Positions 6,654 to 16,431 are shown, counted from the first letter of the stretch. The stretch: DNA of 34,487 nt from Anabaena sp. UHCC 0187 (GCF_009712035.1 NZ_VILB01000029.1:1-34487), one strand, 5' to 3'. Translations and numbers: made by a program. Notes: a model not told the origin generated them from the sequence alone.

Positions 6654-9305
6654 TTAAGTCAATTTAGCTAGATAAGGACTGACATCAACAGCTAATTTTT
6701 GTCCTAATTTCAGTAATTGACGACATTCAATAGTTTCTGCTTCACTGTCAATACTGGTAATTCGTGGCAATATTTGACTGTGTAAACAACTCCAGTAAAG
6801 TTCTTGGGAATGGTTTAAATTAATGCCAAGATGTAATTTATGACCAACATCAATTAATCGTTCTAACCGTTGGATATCTGCATCTATTTTACTATTGGCA
6901 TCATAGAGTAATTGCCATAATAACTGGACTATCAATTGTTCTAGAATGTGATTACCATCGGGGATGTTTAATTGACAACGCAGATGTTTGGCTTCAGTGG
7001 AGATCGCTTCTAATTCTACAATATGATTCCAGCTTAATTGCAGTTCACTAATATCTTGTTCTAGGGATTTTAATGTTGTTAAACAACGATGCCCCAAAGC
7101 AATTTCCGCTGCTACCTGCAATTCTCGTGGTACTTGCAACTCATCCCGATGAAAGGCCATAATTACACCGTAATTATCACGATAGGCTTGAGTATATAAC
7201 TGGTCTAAACGTGCCAGTGTTTCCTGACTTAACAACCTCATAATGCGGTGACGTTCTTCCGCAAATAAAGTCTGTAAACTAAAGGCTTCATCGCCAAACA
7301 GTTGAGTCATCACTAAAATCACATGAGCGATACTAGCCTGCTGCAAGGCTGTAAACAGCTTTTCTTTAATTTGACTGTAGTTACGCCGTCCTTCAAACTG
7401 TTGAATACAGCAATGAAAATCCCAGCCAGCCAAATGCAAGACAGCAAAGATTAAATTTTCACTTTCCCAGGTAATATCTGACACTAGCTGCAAATGCCCC
7501 ACGGACATAGTTAAGGGACCCATGCTCTGCTTATGGTAGTCCAATTCATTAACAGTGTAACAATAAATACCCTGGTAGTGAGTAGAGGGGTGTTTATCTG
7601 TCTCTTGTTCAGGAACAGTATTTTTGTGATGATTAAATAGGGAAGTAATGGCGTAATGGGCAGCAACTTGTTTAAAGCCAATTTGGGCAGTTAGCACCAA
7701 TTGATGATATATCTCAGCCCCATGTTTAAACTCTTCCACATTACTAGGAGCTAAACCCAGGCGTTTAATAAAGCCCTGTTCTAACTGCACACCTGCCACA
7801 TCTCCGGCTAATTCTAAAGCACGGGAGGCATAGCGCAAAATTTGTGTTCCCTCCGGGCGGGAAATTTCTTCAAAAAACCAGCCGCAACTGGTGAACATCA
7901 GCAAAGAATGACGCTGCATTTCTAACAAGCGTAAAGCTTCTACCTGTTCAGCCGCTTGAAGTTTGCGAGTTTGATGGCGGGATAGAAACCGGTTAATATT
8001 AGCGGGAGTGCGATCTACCAAAATATGAACATATTCGTCCCGCGCTTGCCAAGGATCACGAAATAATGCACTACCATATTCTTCATAAACATCAATTAAC
8101 TGATCCCGCAGCCAATTTAAAGCATTCCGTAACGGCCGCCGCCATTTTTGATGCCACACGCCCCCTTCACCACCACAACCACAATCATCTTGCCATCTAT
8201 CCACACCATGAGCGCAACTCCAAGCCGTCACAGACTTGATTTTTACTTCCCAAGAGGGAGGATTTAAACTCAAATAATGGGCAAAATTGGTGACAGTCCA
8301 ACCATGACGGGGAAACTCACCAATAAAAGCATAGGCTAAAGTCTTTTCTGTGCCTTTTTTGTGATGTCCAAAGGTTTCCCCATCTGTAGCTACAGAAATT
8401 AATTGGGACTGACGATGATCCCCGCGAATAGCTGCCCCAATGCGTCCCGCAAAATGATGGGAATTGTAGACAACATCACTAAAACCCATATCCCGCGAAA
8501 TCGGACCATCATAGAAAAAGATATCAATATAGGCAGTTGATTTATTTGCAGACTCATCGCTATCTAAGTAACAGCGGTAAGGACGAGTGGGATCAATCTG
8601 ATTACCCCCCACCTCATGCCATTCACTATCAGGATGATCCTTTGTGGGGAAAGGACGACAACGCTGGGCTTGAGAAGGGGCTAAAATAATAAACTTAATC
8701 CCTTCTGCTACCAATGCTTCTAAGGTGGCATAATCTACGGCTGTTTCTGCCAACCACATTCCTTCAGGATCACGGCCAAAGCGAGAACGGAAATCTTCCT
8801 TACCCCAGCGAATTTGTGTATGTTTATCCCGTTCATTGGCTAGGGGGAGGATAATGTGATTATAGACTTGAGCGATCGCATTTCCATGACCATTTAAACG
8901 TTCGCAGCTTTTAGCATCAGCCTCCAAAATTCGCTGATAAACGGACCCATCGTAGCGTTCTAACCACGACATCAGCGTTGGCCCAATGTTAAAGCTCATG
9001 TATTCATAATTATTCACAATCTTCACAACTTCGCCTCGGTCATTGAAGACTCTAGCAAAGGCATTAGGACGGTAACACTCCCAATGAATACGCTCATTCC
9101 AGTCATGAAAAGGACTAGCACTGGGTTGACGTTCAATTGCATCAAGATAAGGATTTTCTCTAGGAGGTTGATAAAAATGACCATGAACCGTGACATAAAC
9201 ACCCTGTGCAGTTTTCAGGGGATCATGTTCAGGACTGGATTTAGCCTCTTGATCTAATGGTAATATTGAGCCAGAACTACTGGGTATTTCCGCAGTCGAA
9301 GTCAT
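6654..9305 (-). CDS. Glycoside hydrolase family 57 protein with DUF3536
   Basis: An 883-residue GH57 enzyme of the long DUF3536-containing type common in cyanobacteria. GH57 region 1 is seen as HGHFYQPPREN at 41-51, the nucleophile region as GMWLAETAVD with Glu187, and the acid/base region as ATDGETFGHH with Asp308. Together these argue for an active alpha-glucan hydrolase or glucanotransferase (amylase/amylopullulanase-like), acting on glycogen or similar alpha-glucan in the cytoplasm. No signal peptide is visible; the first 35 residues are Ser/Pro-rich and probably disordered. The C-terminal half (about 440-880) is helical and corresponds to DUF3536 and its extension. It stands alone on the minus strand. 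The exact glucan activity is not predictable. Confidence 0.9.
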   Translation of the reverse strand: MTSTAEIPSSSGSILPLDQEAKSSPEHDPLKTAQGVYVTVHGHFYQPPRENPYLDAIERQPSASPFHDWNERIHWECYRPNAFARVFNDRGEVVKIVNNYEYMSFNIGPTLMSWLERYDGSVYQRILEADAKSCERLNGHGNAIAQVYNHIILPLANERDKHTQIRWGKEDFRSRFGRDPEGMWLAETAVDYATLEALVAEGIKFIILAPSQAQRCRPFPTKDHPDSEWHEVGGNQIDPTRPYRCYLDSDESANKSTAYIDIFFYDGPISRDMGFSDVVYNSHHFAGRIGAAIRGDHRQSQLISVATDGETFGHHKKGTEKTLAYAFIGEFPRHGWTVTNFAHYLSLNPPSWEVKIKSVTAWSCAHGVDRWQDDCGCGGEGGVWHQKWRRPLRNALNWLRDQLIDVYEEYGSALFRDPWQARDEYVHILVDRTPANINRFLSRHQTRKLQAAEQVEALRLLEMQRHSLLMFTSCGWFFEEISRPEGTQILRYASRALELAGDVAGVQLEQGFIKRLGLAPSNVEEFKHGAEIYHQLVLTAQIGFKQVAAHYAITSLFNHHKNTVPEQETDKHPSTHYQGIYCYTVNELDYHKQSMGPLTMSVGHLQLVSDITWESENLIFAVLHLAGWDFHCCIQQFEGRRNYSQIKEKLFTALQQASIAHVILVMTQLFGDEAFSLQTLFAEERHRIMRLLSQETLARLDQLYTQAYRDNYGVIMAFHRDELQVPRELQVAAEIALGHRCLTTLKSLEQDISELQLSWNHIVELEAISTEAKHLRCQLNIPDGNHILEQLIVQLLWQLLYDANSKIDADIQRLERLIDVGHKLHLGINLNHSQELYWSCLHSQILPRITSIDSEAETIECRQLLKLGQKLAVDVSPYLAKLT

Positions 9306-9430
9306 ATATTTTTATCCAAATAAATGTGCAATTTTGCAGAATATTCTTACTATATCTACATTTCTCCAATTGTTTTCTCATAAAATCAGTTATAAATAAC
9401 ACCTGTGAAACAAAACTAAATTTTAATAGA

Positions 9431-9467
<37 letters not shown>

Positions 9468-9486
9468 GAAAAATAATCTCCAACCC

Positions 9487-9612
9487 CAATTACCAATTAC
9501 CAATTACCAATTACCAATTACCAATTACCAATTACCAATCACCAATTACCAATCACCAATTACCAATTACCAATTACCAATCACCAATTACCAATCACCA
9601 ATTACCAATCAC
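9487..9612. repeat. Heptamer tandem repeat CAATTAC/CAATCAC x18
   Basis: Eighteen uninterrupted copies of a 7-nt unit, CAATTAC with some units reading CAATCAC. It fills most of the 389-base gap 9306-9694 upstream of the Ca2+/H+ antiporter gene. An open frame through it (9257-9640) is low-complexity and not a gene. The unit also appears in short form at 18624-18641 and, as GTAATTG, at 21514-21546. Confidence 0.92.
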
Positions 9613-9694
9613 CATCCTTGACAGATATGATAGGTATTAAAATGCACATAATTTTTTAGTCCTTGTGCAGATATCCCCTGAACTAAAGGTAAAA

Positions 9695-10798
9695 ATGTCA
9701 ATCAAGAACATTATTTTCAGCGTTCTACTGTTGTTTATACCCATATCTCTAGCAGCCCACTTTTTAGAATGGGGAGACTTGATAGTTTTCATCACCGCTG
9801 CATTAGCTATACTCCCCCTAGCGGCTTGGATGGGTACAGCTACGGAAGAAATTGCCGTCGTCGTCGGACCAGGAATAGGCGGATTTTTAAACGCGACTTT
9901 TGGCAATGCGACAGAATTGATTATTGCCTTAGTTGCCCTGAATGCTGGCTTAATTGATGTTGTTAAAGCCAGTATTACTGGATCAATTATCAGTAACCTA
10001 CTCCTAGTCATGGGTTTATCCATGCTATTGGGGGGAATTCGTTACAAAGAACAAACATTTGAATCAGTTGTAGCACGGGTAAATGCTTCCTCCATGAACT
10101 TGGCGGTAATTGCGATTTTGTTACCAACAGCAATGAACTATACCTCCGTAGGTATTAGCGAAAAAACCGTGCAGAGTCTCTCCCTCGCTGTGGCTGTCGT
10201 CTTAATTCTCGTTTACGGCTTAACACTGCTATTTTCCATGAAAACTCATGCCTATTTGTATGAAGTTGGTGTTGCAGAGATAGAAGAGTCGGAAGAAGCA
10301 GAAGAAGTCTCCCATGAAAAACCAAATCTTTGGTTGTGGAGTGGTGTCCTTTTAGTTTGTACCCTGTTAGTCGCCTTTGAGTCAGAATTGCTAGTTGGTT
10401 CTTTAGAAGTCGCTACATCCAAACTCGGTTTAAGCGCCCTATTTACCGGGGTAATTTTAGTCCCCATTATCGGTAACGCTGCTGAACACGCTACCGCAGT
10501 CACCGTAGCCATGAAGAACAAAATGGATTTGGCTATGTCTGTCGCTGTGGGTTCAAGTATGCAAATTGCCCTATTTGTTGCCCCAGTTTTAGTAATTGCT
10601 GGCTGGGTAGTTGGACAACCAATGGATTTAGATTTTAACCCCTTTGAATTAGTCGCTGTGGCTGTATCAGTTTTAATTGCTAATAGCATTAGTTCTGATG
10701 GTAAATCTAATTGGTTAGAAGGGACATTACTCCTAGCTGCCTATACTGTTTTGGGTTTTGCCTTCTACTTCCATCCAGTTGCCAATGGCATGGGTTAA
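9695..10798 (+). CDS. Ca2+/H+ antiporter, CaCA superfamily (CAX/ChaA type)
   Basis: A 367-residue polytopic membrane protein with about eleven hydrophobic segments and the two CAX signature repeats: GNATELIIALVALNAG in the first half and GNAAEHATAVTVAMKNK in the second, each with the essential acidic residue. An acidic loop (EIEESEEAEE) separates the halves, as in CAX proteins. It should exchange cytoplasmic Ca2+ (or another divalent cation) for protons across the cell membrane. I chose the ATG at 9695, preceded by AAAGG at good spacing; a GTG at 9665 would add ten residues. Upstream is an 18-copy heptamer array whose length might affect expression; downstream is a hairpin terminator. Confidence 0.9.
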   Translation: MSIKNIIFSVLLLFIPISLAAHFLEWGDLIVFITAALAILPLAAWMGTATEEIAVVVGPGIGGFLNATFGNATELIIALVALNAGLIDVVKASITGSIISNLLLVMGLSMLLGGIRYKEQTFESVVARVNASSMNLAVIAILLPTAMNYTSVGISEKTVQSLSLAVAVVLILVYGLTLLFSMKTHAYLYEVGVAEIEESEEAEEVSHEKPNLWLWSGVLLVCTLLVAFESELLVGSLEVATSKLGLSALFTGVILVPIIGNAAEHATAVTVAMKNKMDLAMSVAVGSSMQIALFVAPVLVIAGWVVGQPMDLDFNPFELVAVAVSVLIANSISSDGKSNWLEGTLLLAAYTVLGFAFYFHPVANGMG

Positions 10799-10870
10799 TT
10801 ATATCCCATCTTGCTGATATCTTTCTTGACCTATTGGCAAATACTGCCACAAATTTATTAAAGGTTTAAT

Positions 10871-10903
10871 ATTCCCGATCTCATAAATTGGGAATTTTTT
10901 TTA
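10871..10903 (+). terminator. Rho-independent-type terminator after the Ca2+/H+ antiporter
   Basis: ATTCCCGAT and ATTGGGAAT form a nine-base stem with one G-U pair around a short loop, followed by a run of eight T. It lies 72 bases after the antiporter stop codon on the same strand. Confidence 0.75.
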
Positions 10904-11068
10904 TACTCTACCAACCTATAAATATTTTTTTACTAATTTGAACTCCCTTAAGATAGATGAATAAAATTAATAATTCTTATAGTCTCAAATCAGATCATTC
11001 TTTTGATATCAACCTATAGATTTATGATACATCAATTTTTCTAAAGGAGTAGGAGTCACCGAGTCACC

Positions 11069-11149
<81 letters not shown>

Positions 11150-11362
11150 GAGTTAGAAGTTACAACCTCTTTATAGTTAATAGCGCAAAGCGGTGTATGT
11201 TGTCCTTTATTTACCTAAAATCTGCTGTGAATGGATCTTGAAGATTCCTTTTTAAATTTCATATAAACCAGATTATTTTTTCCTACTTGATTATAGTAAT
11301 TTATATATAGGAATTATATTTGATTTTTCAAAAAAACTCATTACCAGTTTACATTTGTTCTT

Positions 11363-11402
11363 CTTTTCTTTTCTTTTCTTTTCTTTTCTTTTCTTTTCTT
11401 TT
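11363..11402. repeat. Pentanucleotide array CTTTT x8
   Basis: Eight perfect copies of CTTTT end 41 bases before the ATG of the peptidoglycan-binding protein gene, in the likely promoter or leader position. The five-base unit and homopolymer-rich content make it prone to slippage. Confidence 0.92.
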
Positions 11403-11443
11403 GCTATTGCCCATTTTATAAATAAATACAACTATAAAAGACA

Positions 11444-12004
11444 ATGAATGAAATCGGACTGCTGATGATGGGTATATTTAATCCAAAACCACTAACTATA
11501 CCCCATTTCCCATTAACCCAAACCTTGTTTCACCTAGAAAATGGTGTGCAGTTAACAAATCATCAATCAAATAAGTTAGTTGCTTATACTCAAATTACAC
11601 CACCAGAATTTATCCACATAAATGAAACTTCCCCAACTAATCTCTCAATTCTCTCATTCCGACGACACCAAATCTTTAAGCAAATGGTAGAAAAACAGAT
11701 ATCCAGCAGTTCTTTTGAATTAGCTGATGCAGGGAATATCCCTATAAAAAATAAAAAAGGTATTCAAGCATCAGCAGGATATCGCACAACCCAAAACAAA
11801 CCGATGCCTTTGATTAGTTTTGGTAGTTCAGGTATATCTGTGAGAGTTTTACAAAAACTTTTAGTTGCTAATGGTTATGGAATACCTGTTGATGGTGTTT
11901 TTGGACCAATTACCGAAACTGCTGTCAAAGCCTTCCAAAATCGTCGGAGTCTATCAACAGATGGTCTGGTTGGTCAAAAAACTTGGTGGGAATTAACAAT
12001 GTAA
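11444..12004 (+). CDS. Peptidoglycan-binding domain protein (PG_binding_1)
   Basis: A 186-residue protein with a single C-terminal peptidoglycan-binding domain at about 123-184, showing the typical GxxGxxVRxLQ-like opening (FGSSGISVRVLQKLL), the DGVFGPITETAVKAFQ core and the closing LVGQKTWWEL. The first 120 residues have no recognisable domain and are Pro/Thr/Ser-rich. No convincing signal peptide is present: the N-terminus is only weakly hydrophobic (MNEIGLLMMGIF). Cell-wall binding is expected from the domain, but how the protein would leave the cytoplasm is unclear. It is a single gene, with slippage-prone CTTTT repeats just upstream. Other ATGs at 11465 and 11468 are possible starts. Confidence 0.75.
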   Translation: MNEIGLLMMGIFNPKPLTIPHFPLTQTLFHLENGVQLTNHQSNKLVAYTQITPPEFIHINETSPTNLSILSFRRHQIFKQMVEKQISSSSFELADAGNIPIKNKKGIQASAGYRTTQNKPMPLISFGSSGISVRVLQKLLVANGYGIPVDGVFGPITETAVKAFQNRRSLSTDGLVGQKTWWELTM

Positions 12005-12055
12005 TTGGTCAGTTGTTAGTTGTCATATAAATCATCTAAATCAAAAGAATCATAG

Positions 12056-12886
12056 TTAAAGATGATTTCTATCAGTTAAAATTTCATAACCACTATCTGT
12101 CACTAATACAGTATGCTCAAACTGAGCAGATAAAGCATTATCAACTGTTACCGCAGTCCATCTATCAGCTAAAATTCGGGTATTTTTAGAACCAGCATTT
12201 AAAATTGGTTCAATTGCTAAAGTCATTCCTGAACGCAATTTTACATTGGGTATATCACGAGTCCGATAGTTAAAAACCGCTGGTTCTTCGTGTAAATTTC
12301 TACCCACACCATGACCAGTAAATTGTTCCACCACTGCAAACCCATTGGCTTTTACATGGTCTTCAATTGCACCGGCAATCTCCGTGAGATGGACACCAGC
12401 TTTTACCTGTTCAATCCCTTTATATAAAGATTCTTCGGCTATTTTAATCAGTCTCGCGGCTTCAGTTGTCACATTACCCACAGCTATAGTAATACAAGAA
12501 TCACCATGAAAACCTTGATAATAAGCCCCGGTATCAACTTTTAACACATCTCCTGCCCGAATTACCTTTTTAGGGCTAGGAATTCCATGGACAACTTCAT
12601 TATTAATACTAGAGCAAATAGAAGCCGGGAAACCGTGATATCCTTTAAAGCTAGGAGTTGCATCCATTTCGCGGATACGTTTTTCGGCAAAAGCATCTAA
12701 ATCAGCCGTGGTCATTCCGGGCTGAACTAGCTCAGAAATTTCTTTGAGCACAGTTGCCACAATCCTCGCTGATTGCCGCATAATTTCGATTTCACGGGTT
12801 GATTTGATTTCAATCCCTCGGCGTTGTCGTTTTTCGGGTTTTGGCTGGGCTGGTTGAGAAAGCAAGTTACTGAAAATATTCATCAT
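12056..12886 (-). CDS. map: Methionine aminopeptidase, type I
   Basis: A 276-residue type I methionine aminopeptidase, which removes the initiator methionine from nascent proteins. The dinuclear metal ligands are all present: Asp118 (KVDTGAY), Asp129 (HGDS), His192 (TGHGVGR), Glu226 (AIEPIL) and Glu257 (QFEHT), plus the catalytic His100 (HGIPS). The core begins at about residue 24 ([17 protein letters not shown]); residues 1-23 form an extra basic, Pro/Gln-rich N-terminal tail absent in the short E. coli form. Cyanobacteria usually carry several map paralogues, so this need not be the only one. Two consecutive ATGs open the gene. Confidence 0.92.
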   Translation of the reverse strand: MMNIFSNLLSQPAQPKPEKRQRRGIEIKSTREIEIMRQSARIVATVLKEISELVQPGMTTADLDAFAEKRIREMDATPSFKGYHGFPASICSSINNEVVHGIPSPKKVIRAGDVLKVDTGAYYQGFHGDSCITIAVGNVTTEAARLIKIAEESLYKGIEQVKAGVHLTEIAGAIEDHVKANGFAVVEQFTGHGVGRNLHEEPAVFNYRTRDIPNVKLRSGMTLAIEPILNAGSKNTRILADRWTAVTVDNALSAQFEHTVLVTDSGYEILTDRNHL

Positions 12887-13055
12887 GAAGTTTAGGAATT
12901 AGCGGTGCTTTACCGATTAAGTGTTAAGTTGTTGAGATTTATTGCTAAGAATATCTATATTTAAGTTAACTTATTTTGCGCCTTTAGAGAAACATAGATA
13001 TTCATCCTGTCAATCCTCAAATCCTGTCAATGCTGATTCTGACAGTGAAAAATTA

Positions 13056-13505
13056 TCACCTAATCACAATCTCTCCCTTCATTCCTGCTTCTGTGTGTCC
13101 AGCAATAGTACATCGTAAAGCATATTTTCCTGGTTTCATGGGGACAAATACCCATTCTGCTTCTGCACCAGGTTTAAGTTCTAATTCGTGAATATTCCCT
13201 TTAATTTCGACATTTCCGGCTTCGACTTTTTGAGTCCAAATTGCATCAGCAAAGTCTTTAGCGGTAAAATAATGTTTCTGTGAGCTAGGATTATTTAACT
13301 TGAGATTGTAGCGTTTACCAGATGTAAATTCTAAATGATTTGGCTCAAATTTTAATTCATTAGCAACATTACCCAAGCTAACTGTAATCTCTATTGGTGG
13401 TTGTTTGAGGAGATTGTTAGATAGATTTTCTGCTGTTGCTGGAGATACACCCATGATTAGCAGACTCATTACCAGGGAGAATAAACAAATCAAAAAGTTA
13501 CTCAT
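13056..13505 (-). CDS. Secreted cupredoxin-domain (blue copper-like) protein
   Basis: A 149-residue protein with a Sec signal peptide (hydrophobic 4-20, likely cleavage after SPATA at 25) and a plastocyanin-like cupredoxin domain. The four type-1 copper ligands can be assigned: His78 (QKHYF), Cys132 and His137 (RCTIAGH) and Met142 (EAGMKG). It should act as a periplasmic or lumenal one-electron carrier or copper-binding protein; it is not classical plastocyanin (petE) by motif, since the ligand loop here is CTIAGHTEAGM. It lies 53 bases in front of the M16 peptidase stop on the same strand, with the map gene downstream. Confidence 0.85.
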   Translation of the reverse strand: MSNFLICLFSLVMSLLIMGVSPATAENLSNNLLKQPPIEITVSLGNVANELKFEPNHLEFTSGKRYNLKLNNPSSQKHYFTAKDFADAIWTQKVEAGNVEIKGNIHELELKPGAEAEWVFVPMKPGKYALRCTIAGHTEAGMKGEIVIR

Positions 13506-13558
13506 GGCTAAATGGATAATTGTAAATCACACCTATTCCCATTATCCATGAAGCACAT

Positions 13559-16390
13559 TCATTTACTCTTTTTATGTGCCAGAATTTGTGGCCCTGCTGT
13601 AACCACAACAATTTTATCAGGATGAAGTAACTCACGGGCGGCTTGATTAACTTGATTGAGGTTGACTTGCTCTATTTTACTAATAAATGAGCGCAATTCT
13701 CCCTGATTTAAGCCATAAACCTCATTCATTACCATTAAGCGGCTTAACTGTTCAGGATTAGCCAAAGAAATATTATAATTGCTGATTAAATTGCGTTTAG
13801 CTGTTTCTACTTCCTGTGCTGTCACACCTTGTTGATGAACTTGTTTCAGGAGGTTGCGGGTACTGGAAATTGCTTTGCGTGCGTCTTCTGGACTGGTTTG
13901 CATTTCAATCAGAAATGTACCAACATTTTTACCTGTGATGAAATTGCTATAAATTCCGTAGGTTAAGCCTTGGCGATCGCGCACTTCTGCCCCCAGTCTA
14001 CTGGATAAGGTATCACCGCCGAGAATTTGATTCAAGATCATCGCCGCATAAAATCGTCTATCTTGACGATTAATTCCGGTATAACCCATGTAAGTAATCG
14101 CTTGGGGTTTACCAGGAACAACCGGATTAACATTAATTACATTTTTCGGCATTCCCACATTGGGATATTTTACCGTTGGTGGTTTGCCCTTAACTTGCCA
14201 ATCTCCCAATTTTGCTTGAATGAGCGATCGCACTTTGGTAACATCAAAATCGCCCACAATTGCTAAAACTGTGGTATCAGGACGATAATGTTGGGCTTTA
14301 AAAGCCATGACATCTTGACGTTGAATTTGTTCAATACTTTCCGCAGTTGGGAAGGTATGTAATGGATGTTTTTTCGGATAAATGGACTGCACAAAGATGC
14401 GATTTGCAACTTTATCAGGATCATCTAAATCTGAATCTAGGGAAGTTAAAGCTTGTTGACGCGAAAGTGCAAACTCTTTTTCGGGGAATGTACTATTTCT
14501 GATTACATCCGTCAATGTCCCCAGCAAAACTGGTAAATCCACCGCTAAACTACTACCTTTAATCCGCACACCTTCACGATAAGTTTCAAAGTCCAAATTT
14601 GCGCCTTTTGCATCTAATCCTTGGGCAATAGTCCGCATATCTTTGGTTTTCGTGCCATTCATCAGATTTGCTGCCACTAAAGACGCTAATCCTCCTTGAT
14701 TATCTGCCTCAAATTCTGTTCCCGCTTTGATATATCCGGTTAAGGTAACTGTTGGTGTAGTTTTGTCTGGTAACAGTAACACGCGTAACCCATTAGCTAA
14801 TTGTAACTGTTGGGGGATTTGTCTTTCTTGCCTTTTGGGTAATATATCTAGAGGTGGTAAATACTTCTTGACTTCCGCTGGAACTACAGCCACATCAACA
14901 GCAAAATTATCTTCTGTTTGCGGTGAGTAAGATGAACTCCGGGTAGTTTCTGCTTGCTGAGTAGGTTCAAAAAATCCGACTTTTCGGGCTGCTGGTTGTA
15001 GATATTTATTGATGACATTAATCACATCAGCAACTTGGACTTTCCGAATATTTACTAAGTGGTTTTCTGTATATTGGTAATTATCCGTCGTGATTTGATC
15101 ATTACCCAATTGCATGGCTTGATTGGTAATATCACGGTTATTTAAAATAACTGAAGCTGTTAATTGAGTTTTTGCTCGTTCTACCTGTTCCGCTGTCACA
15201 CCGACTTTAGCAAGTTTCGCTAAGGCCGTCATTACCGCTGCATCAATTTTAGTTAAATCCTGATTTCCCGAACCTGTCACCAACATTTCATACCAGCCAC
15301 CCCCACGTAAACTAGCAACATTGCCCGAAACATTATTAGCTAAACCCGATTCTACTAATTCCTGATATAAGTAAGAATTTTTACCCGCAGTCAAGATATA
15401 ATCCATGACTTCCAAAGCGGGGATATCTGGTTGATTGATTTGGGGAAGTGGGTAAATTAGTTGTAGTAATGGATTTCCCCCCGGTTCTTGTAATTTAATC
15501 GCCGGTGCAGATTTAGGGGAAGATGATGGAGTTATGAGATGATGGGGTGAATATTGGCGTTTAGGGATTTTACCAAATACAGCTTGGACTTTTTTCAATG
15601 TTGGTGTGGTGTTAAAATCTCCCGCAATTACCAAAACAGCATTGTCAGGACTATAGAATTTCTGATAATATTCTCGTACTTGCTCAACTGTGAATTTTTC
15701 CACATCAGCCTTAGTTCCCCCAATAGGTAATCTATAGGGATGATCAGGAAAAGTGGACATCATCACAGCGCGATTTAGACGATATTCTGGGCTATTTTCA
15801 TAACCTTGTAATTCAGAAATTACCACTCGCTTCTCACTAGCTAACTGTTGAGGATCAATCAGCGAGTTTTTCATTCTATCAGCTTCTAGCGTCAACAGAG
15901 CCGTGAGTTTATTCCGTTCCGCAGTATTGTAATATGCGGTTTGGTCATAACTGGTAAAAGCATTAGAATCACTGCCTAAAGCACTAAGTAATCGTCCAAA
16001 CTGAATGGGACGGTTGCTAGTACCCTTAAACATCATGTGTTCTAATTGATGGGCAATACCATTTACCCCAGATGCTTCCTGACCTGAGCCAAATTTGTAC
16101 CATACCTGCACTGTCACCACAGGAGCATTATGAACCTCCTTAGTGATCACAGTTAAACCATTATCAAGGACTGTTTTCCGAACATTTGCTGTAATAGCGA
16201 AATTTGGTGTTTCTTTAGCGACTAGTGTTTCATGAGATTTTTCTGGGTTGGAGTTGTGGGAAGGGACGGAAAAATCCGCCCTTTCTCCACTAAAAGCAGC
16301 ATCTTGATTTAACACAAAAGCGGCTATGATCCAGATACTCAAGATAACTAAAGAAAAGCGATGTCGTTGTGCGAGCGAAGAAAAAGGCAT
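13559..16390 (-). CDS. M16-family (insulinase/pitrilysin-like) zinc peptidase, two-domain
   Basis: A 943-residue M16 peptidase with an N-terminal hydrophobic segment at 11-28 (export signal or anchor). The first half carries the inverted zinc motif HxxEH at 114-118 (HQLEHMMFKGT) and the distal ligand Glu193 (VISEL), so it should be catalytic. The second half (about 520-940) repeats the M16 fold without HxxEH and contains the usual R/Y motif region (RDRQGLTYGIYS), as expected for the non-catalytic clamshell half. It should degrade peptides in the periplasm or at the membrane. An extended palindrome lies only 15 bases before the start codon, making this gene a good candidate for direct transcriptional control. 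Confidence 0.9.
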   Translation of the reverse strand: MPFSSLAQRHRFSLVILSIWIIAAFVLNQDAAFSGERADFSVPSHNSNPEKSHETLVAKETPNFAITANVRKTVLDNGLTVITKEVHNAPVVTVQVWYKFGSGQEASGVNGIAHQLEHMMFKGTSNRPIQFGRLLSALGSDSNAFTSYDQTAYYNTAERNKLTALLTLEADRMKNSLIDPQQLASEKRVVISELQGYENSPEYRLNRAVMMSTFPDHPYRLPIGGTKADVEKFTVEQVREYYQKFYSPDNAVLVIAGDFNTTPTLKKVQAVFGKIPKRQYSPHHLITPSSSPKSAPAIKLQEPGGNPLLQLIYPLPQINQPDIPALEVMDYILTAGKNSYLYQELVESGLANNVSGNVASLRGGGWYEMLVTGSGNQDLTKIDAAVMTALAKLAKVGVTAEQVERAKTQLTASVILNNRDITNQAMQLGNDQITTDNYQYTENHLVNIRKVQVADVINVINKYLQPAARKVGFFEPTQQAETTRSSSYSPQTEDNFAVDVAVVPAEVKKYLPPLDILPKRQERQIPQQLQLANGLRVLLLPDKTTPTVTLTGYIKAGTEFEADNQGGLASLVAANLMNGTKTKDMRTIAQGLDAKGANLDFETYREGVRIKGSSLAVDLPVLLGTLTDVIRNSTFPEKEFALSRQQALTSLDSDLDDPDKVANRIFVQSIYPKKHPLHTFPTAESIEQIQRQDVMAFKAQHYRPDTTVLAIVGDFDVTKVRSLIQAKLGDWQVKGKPPTVKYPNVGMPKNVINVNPVVPGKPQAITYMGYTGINRQDRRFYAAMILNQILGGDTLSSRLGAEVRDRQGLTYGIYSNFITGKNVGTFLIEMQTSPEDARKAISSTRNLLKQVHQQGVTAQEVETAKRNLISNYNISLANPEQLSRLMVMNEVYGLNQGELRSFISKIEQVNLNQVNQAARELLHPDKIVVVTAGPQILAHKKSK

Positions 16391-16405
16391 ATCTTTGGCG
16401 AATAG

Positions 16406-16431
16406 ATATATGTAATTTAAGTTACATATAT
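16406..16431. promoter_or_regulatory. 26-bp perfect palindrome with GTA-N8-TAC core (NtcA/CRP-type operator?)
   Basis: Ten-base arms ATATATGTAA and TTACATATAT flank TTTAAG with no mismatch. The centre reads TGTAATTTAAGTTACA, which contains the NtcA consensus GTAN8TAC. It lies 15 to 41 bases upstream of the M16 peptidase ATG (on the minus strand). That position is too close for the usual activator placement at -41.5 with a start of transcription before the ATG, so repression is the more likely mode if a regulator binds. Confidence 0.5.

Noticed and set aside
9487-9612. CRISPR-like array
   Set aside because: The units are seven bases and contiguous, with no spacers and no cas genes; it is a simple tandem repeat.
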